Assembly (NCBI RefSeq): GCF_001667505.1
Contig: NZ_LZHZ01000058.1
Location: 1-44,033, forward strand
Length of the DNA: 44,033 nucleotides
Origin: Mycobacterium sp. ACS1612
Lineage (GTDB): Bacteria; Actinomycetota; Actinomycetes; Mycobacteriales; Mycobacteriaceae
Direction of reading: 5' to 3'
In this document: positions 41,394 to 44,033 of the stretch, piece by piece
How the letters are laid out: every line of letters begins with the position of its first letter
Numbering within the stretch: position 1 is the first letter of the stretch
Notes under the pieces: generated by a model
Told to the model about the DNA's origin: nothing
Databases searched by the model: none
The model's input: only the letters and a program-made list of their open reading frames with translations
Translations under genes and position numbers: made by a program

Positions 41394-42190
41394 TCCAGGC
41401 GGACCGGGTCGCCACTCCGGATCGGTCCGTCGTCGAGGACTTCCAGGTAGACCCCGGCGCACGGCAGCACTCCGAGGCCCAAGGTGTCGACGCGGTTCTC
41501 GGCCGCGGGCGTGCGTAGAGCGTGCGGGGCACGCGGTAACGGGCCGTGTTCGAGTGTGGGTATCGCACAGCGAGGCGTCGCGCCCATCACCCGCATCCGC
41601 ACCCCGCCTACGGTCAAAGTGCGGTCGGTCCAATCCTTTTCGGCGTACGCGGGAAACTCGGCGGGAGTCTCGATCACGATGTTCGGGCGGTAGCGCAGAG
41701 GTTCGGTTCCGATGCGCTCGACGGTGGCGGTGGTGATCGCGTGCAACGGGGCCAGATCGGTGAACGAATCGCCCGGCGTCGCCTGACCGATCTCCAGAAG
41801 CGGCGCGTCCACTTCGGCGTCCTCGCCGAGGTCGAGCACTTGATCCGGGTCCGCACGCTCTAGCGCGGCTCCTTCCGGCCGGTGGTCAATTAGTCGGACC
41901 CGCCGATGCAGCAGCGCGGACAACACGTCGTCGGCGCCCTCCTGGTCGGGCGTGGTGGTGACGCCGTCGGGAAGCGCGATGCGTACCTGGCCGTCGACCG
42001 TGCTGGCGTGGCATTGCAGCAGAGCGCGCCACAACCGGGCCTGCTTGGCGCTGGCGATTCTTCCGGTGGCGTCGTCCAGCAAGGCGAACCGCCGGTCTCC
42101 CTCGGCGCCTCGTGGGTCGACCGACAGAGTGGTGACCGTCTCGCCGAGCATTGATTTGACCGGGTAGCGGTGCAGGCTTCCTACGCGCAT
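41390..42190 (-). CDS. MOSC-domain protein (molybdenum cofactor sulfurase C-terminal type)
   Basis: The 266-residue protein has a MOSC N-terminal beta-barrel (HRYPVKSMLGE, about 7-17) and a MOSC domain with RPNIVIETP, the Cys of GATPRCAIPT and the end VYLEVLDDGPIRSGDPV. MOSC proteins handle the molybdenum cofactor or reduce N-hydroxylated compounds like mARC. A molybdopterin oxidoreductase lies 5 kb away; a link is only possible. ATG 42190. Confidence 0.88.
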   Translation of the reverse strand: MRVGSLHRYPVKSMLGETVTTLSVDPRGAEGDRRFALLDDATGRIASAKQARLWRALLQCHASTVDGQVRIALPDGVTTTPDQEGADDVLSALLHRRVRLIDHRPEGAALERADPDQVLDLGEDAEVDAPLLEIGQATPGDSFTDLAPLHAITTATVERIGTEPLRYRPNIVIETPAEFPAYAEKDWTDRTLTVGGVRMRVMGATPRCAIPTLEHGPLPRAPHALRTPAAENRVDTLGLGVLPCAGVYLEVLDDGPIRSGDPVRLD

Positions 42191-42210
42191 GGCTACGACA
42201 TATACCCGAC

Positions 42211-42258
42211 AGTGCGGTTCCTCACGCGAAGAGGGCGGATCGCGCGAGAAACCGCACT
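42211..42258. terminator. long hairpin after the carboxylic acid reductase gene
   Basis: AGTGCGGTTCCTCACGCG (42211-42228) and CGCGCGAGAAACCGCACT (42241-42258) pair in sixteen of eighteen positions with a 12-base loop. It begins 12 bases after the stop of the reductase gene on the minus strand and lies before the MOSC gene. There is no T-run, as often in mycobacteria. Confidence 0.7.
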
Positions 42259-42269
42259 GCCGAGTTGGA

Positions 42270-44033
42270 TCAGAGCAGGCCGAGCAGCTGCAGATCGGTG
42301 ATGTATTTGATGATGATGTCCCGCGTTATGTGTGGGATGTCTTTGTCGGGGCCGATTTTCGCCTCTTGCACGGCGGTGCGGAATCGGTCGGTTGGGGCGA
42401 TGGATCCGTGGATCGGTGGTTGGGGATGCTGATAGTTGTGCAGTAGCGGTAGCAGTGAGGCTTGGCGTTGGCGTTCGGGCAGGGCGCGCATCGCGGTGTG
42501 GAAGCGCTGCAGCCAGTCGGCGTAGTCGCCGACGCGGCGTACAGCGAAGCCGGCGTCGATGAGCCAGTCGACGTATTCGTCGAGGCCGATGCCGTCGTCG
42601 TAGGGGTTCATCACGTGATAGGTCTGGAACCCTTCGGTGACGTGCGCCCCCAGCGTCGAGATGGCCTCGGCGATGAATTCCACCGGCAGGCCGTCGTAGT
42701 GCGCGCGCTGCCGGTTGCCGTCGGCGTCGAGTTGGTAGAAGGAGTCGGGCGCGATCCCGGTGGCCACCAGGCTCAGCATCAGCCGGGTGAACATGTCGGG
42801 CACGTTGAGCTGGCCGGCATAGGTGGTGTCGGCGAGGATCATGTCGCAGCGGAACACCGAAACGGGAAGGCCGCATAGGTCGTTGGCCTCGCGCAGCAGT
42901 ACCTCACCGGCCCATTTGCTGTTGCCGTAGCCGTTGGCGTAGGTGTCGTCGACTTTGCGGGTGGCGCTGTAGACGCGCACGTCGCCGTCCTCGGTGAACT
43001 GGCCGGGCTCGATGCCCGCCCCCACACCGATCGTGGACACGTAGATGTAGGGCTTGCGCTTGGTGGTGAGCGCGATGCGTATCAGTTCGGCGGTGCCCAC
43101 CGCGTTGGGCCCGAAGAGCTGGCTGTAGGGCAGGACGTGGTTGACCAACGCGGCGGGGTCCACGATCAGGTCGACCGTATCTGCCAGCCGCTGCCAGGTC
43201 TGTGGGCTCAGGCCGAGGTTGGCTTCCCCCTTGTCGCCTGCGATCACCTCGAGGTGGTCGGCCGCCAAATCCTGGTAGTGGCGCAGCAATTCGGCGTCAC
43301 CGCTGTCGAATGTCTGGTCCAGCCGGTCGCGGGCTGCCGCATCGTCCTTGGCGCGTACCAGGGCGATCACCTTGCCGTCGACCAGGTCCATCCGTTGCAG
43401 CCATTCCAGCGCCAGGTAGCGGCCCAGGAATCCTGTTGCGCCGGTGAGCAGCACGGTGCGCACCTCGTTGCTGGGGCCTGGCAGCGACGGCGCCGCCGCG
43501 AGGGTCTTGGCGTCGATGAACTTGTCGAGGGTCAGGTCGGCCGCGTGCACCTCGGTGATCGGCTTTTCCGAGCGGCCGTGCACCGACGCGAACGTCGGCC
43601 GCTTGCTGCCGGGTTGGCGTTGGGCCGCGATGTAGGCCGCCAGCGCAGCAAGGTCGTTGGCGGGGCTGACGATCACACCTACGGGTACCTCGATGTCGAA
43701 GATCTCGTGCAGCAGGTTGGCGAATGTCAACGCCGACAGCGAATCTCCGCCCAGATCGGTGAAGTGCGCGTCGGGCTGTAGGTCGCTTGCCGCCGCACCC
43801 AGCAGCGCACCCGCCGCCCGGCTGATGGTCTCCAGCACCGGACGATCGGCGCCATGCCGGCGCAACTCCCGCAGTTCGTTGGCCTGGCTGTCGGCCAGGT
43901 CCGCGTAGAGCTGTTCGAGCCGATCGCGGTAGTGCTCCTTGACCTTGGGCCGCGCCAGCTTGCGGATACCGGTCAACAGCCCGTTCTCCAGCGTGAACGG
44001 TGTTGTCTCGATGATGAAGTCGCGCGGAATCTC
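42270..44033 (-). CDS. car: carboxylic acid reductase (FadD9-like), C-terminal part, cut by the window edge
   Basis: The frame is open to the right edge, starting there with EIPRDFIIETTPFTLENGLL, the end of the adenylation domain. A phosphopantetheine carrier domain follows, with the Ser in DLGGDSLSALTF, then the NADPH-dependent thioester reductase domain: GATGFLGRYLALEWLQRMD, the SDR Tyr/Lys in YANGYGNSKWAGE, and the C-terminal helices. Carboxylic acid reductases activate fatty or aromatic acids with ATP, bind them to the carrier and release the aldehyde. The M. tuberculosis relative is Rv2590 (fadD9), also close to ruvCAB. The visible 587 codons are roughly half of the full protein of about 1,170 residues. 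Confidence 0.95.
   Translation of the reverse strand, partial: EIPRDFIIETTPFTLENGLLTGIRKLARPKVKEHYRDRLEQLYADLADSQANELRELRRHGADRPVLETISRAAGALLGAAASDLQPDAHFTDLGGDSLSALTFANLLHEIFDIEVPVGVIVSPANDLAALAAYIAAQRQPGSKRPTFASVHGRSEKPITEVHAADLTLDKFIDAKTLAAAPSLPGPSNEVRTVLLTGATGFLGRYLALEWLQRMDLVDGKVIALVRAKDDAAARDRLDQTFDSGDAELLRHYQDLAADHLEVIAGDKGEANLGLSPQTWQRLADTVDLIVDPAALVNHVLPYSQLFGPNAVGTAELIRIALTTKRKPYIYVSTIGVGAGIEPGQFTEDGDVRVYSATRKVDDTYANGYGNSKWAGEVLLREANDLCGLPVSVFRCDMILADTTYAGQLNVPDMFTRLMLSLVATGIAPDSFYQLDADGNRQRAHYDGLPVEFIAEAISTLGAHVTEGFQTYHVMNPYDDGIGLDEYVDWLIDAGFAVRRVGDYADWLQRFHTAMRALPERQRQASLLPLLHNYQHPQPPIHGSIAPTDRFRTAVQEAKIGPDKDIPHITRDIIIKYITDLQLLGLL

Noticed and set aside
39624..41633. 669-codon open frame antisense to ruvA/ruvB
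   Set aside because: Spans three real genes on the other strand; length is caused by high GC and lack of stops, the product is Arg/Gln/His-rich with no domain.

Overview
The window is high-GC actinobacterial DNA, and its right half is recognisably mycobacterial. It contains the block thrS - HIT phosphorylase - pgsA - patA - pimA - Nudix - pdxS - tesB - pdxT - yebC, followed by ruvCAB and the C-terminal part of a carboxylic acid reductase. This is the gene order known around Rv2614c-Rv2590 of M. tuberculosis. GTG/TTG starts, 4-bp stop/start overlaps and a DosR-DosS dormancy cluster agree with a Mycobacterium/Mycolicibacterium-type genome; the species cannot be named from the sequence alone.

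Left part (1-7488). A small HTH protein, an SRPBCC protein and a SAM methyltransferase lie on the minus strand. Upstream of the methyltransferase are two tandem perfect palindromes next to a TetR regulator of which only a frameshifted C-terminal remnant survives. Then follows a tight plus-strand operon (2290-6881) that looks like a sulfur-handling unit: an ArsR regulator fused to a rhodanese domain, an MddA-like methanethiol S-methyltransferase, a DUF4395 membrane protein with two conserved-looking cysteines, an MBL-fold protein with two rhodanese domains, and an MFS transporter. An inverted repeat ATTCAA-N8-TTGAAT abuts the first start codon. This operon is the best candidate for an under-described system. 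Between 6882 and 7488 lie a possible cyclase remnant and the 3' half of a tRNA-Val(CAC).

Dormancy island (7489-18193). This holds two Acg-type nitroreductases, a GNAT acetyltransferase (frameshifted), an Rv1733c-family membrane protein, a tandem universal stress protein, dosR and, 4.2 kb away in the opposite orientation, dosS. Between dosR and dosS lies a graveyard of DosR-type genes: an Rv2004c-like kinase with a deletion and a frameshift, a fragment of hspX, and two ketosynthase-III-like remnants. A truncated USP follows dosS. Four sites resembling the DosR box sit in front of these genes. Nearly all single-base lesions look like contractions of short base runs, which may be real decay or a sequencing artefact.

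Middle (18190-24037). DUF3618 and holin-like envelope proteins, a secreted APVPVG-repeat protein facing an L,D-transpeptidase across a perfect 15-bp terminator stem, a GAF-ANTAR RNA-binding regulator, DUF1990, an aldo/keto reductase, a PaaI thioesterase and a PGPGW membrane protein.

Core part (24117-44033). Translation (thrS), early phosphatidylinositol mannoside synthesis (pgsA, patA, pimA), pyridoxal phosphate synthase (pdxS, pdxT), a YebC regulator, a solitary molybdopterin oxidoreductase, an alpha/beta hydrolase divergent from its probable TetR repressor with a double operator, ruvCAB behind a LexA box, DUF1304, a MOSC protein, and the PCP and reductase domains of a carboxylic acid reductase that runs off the right edge.
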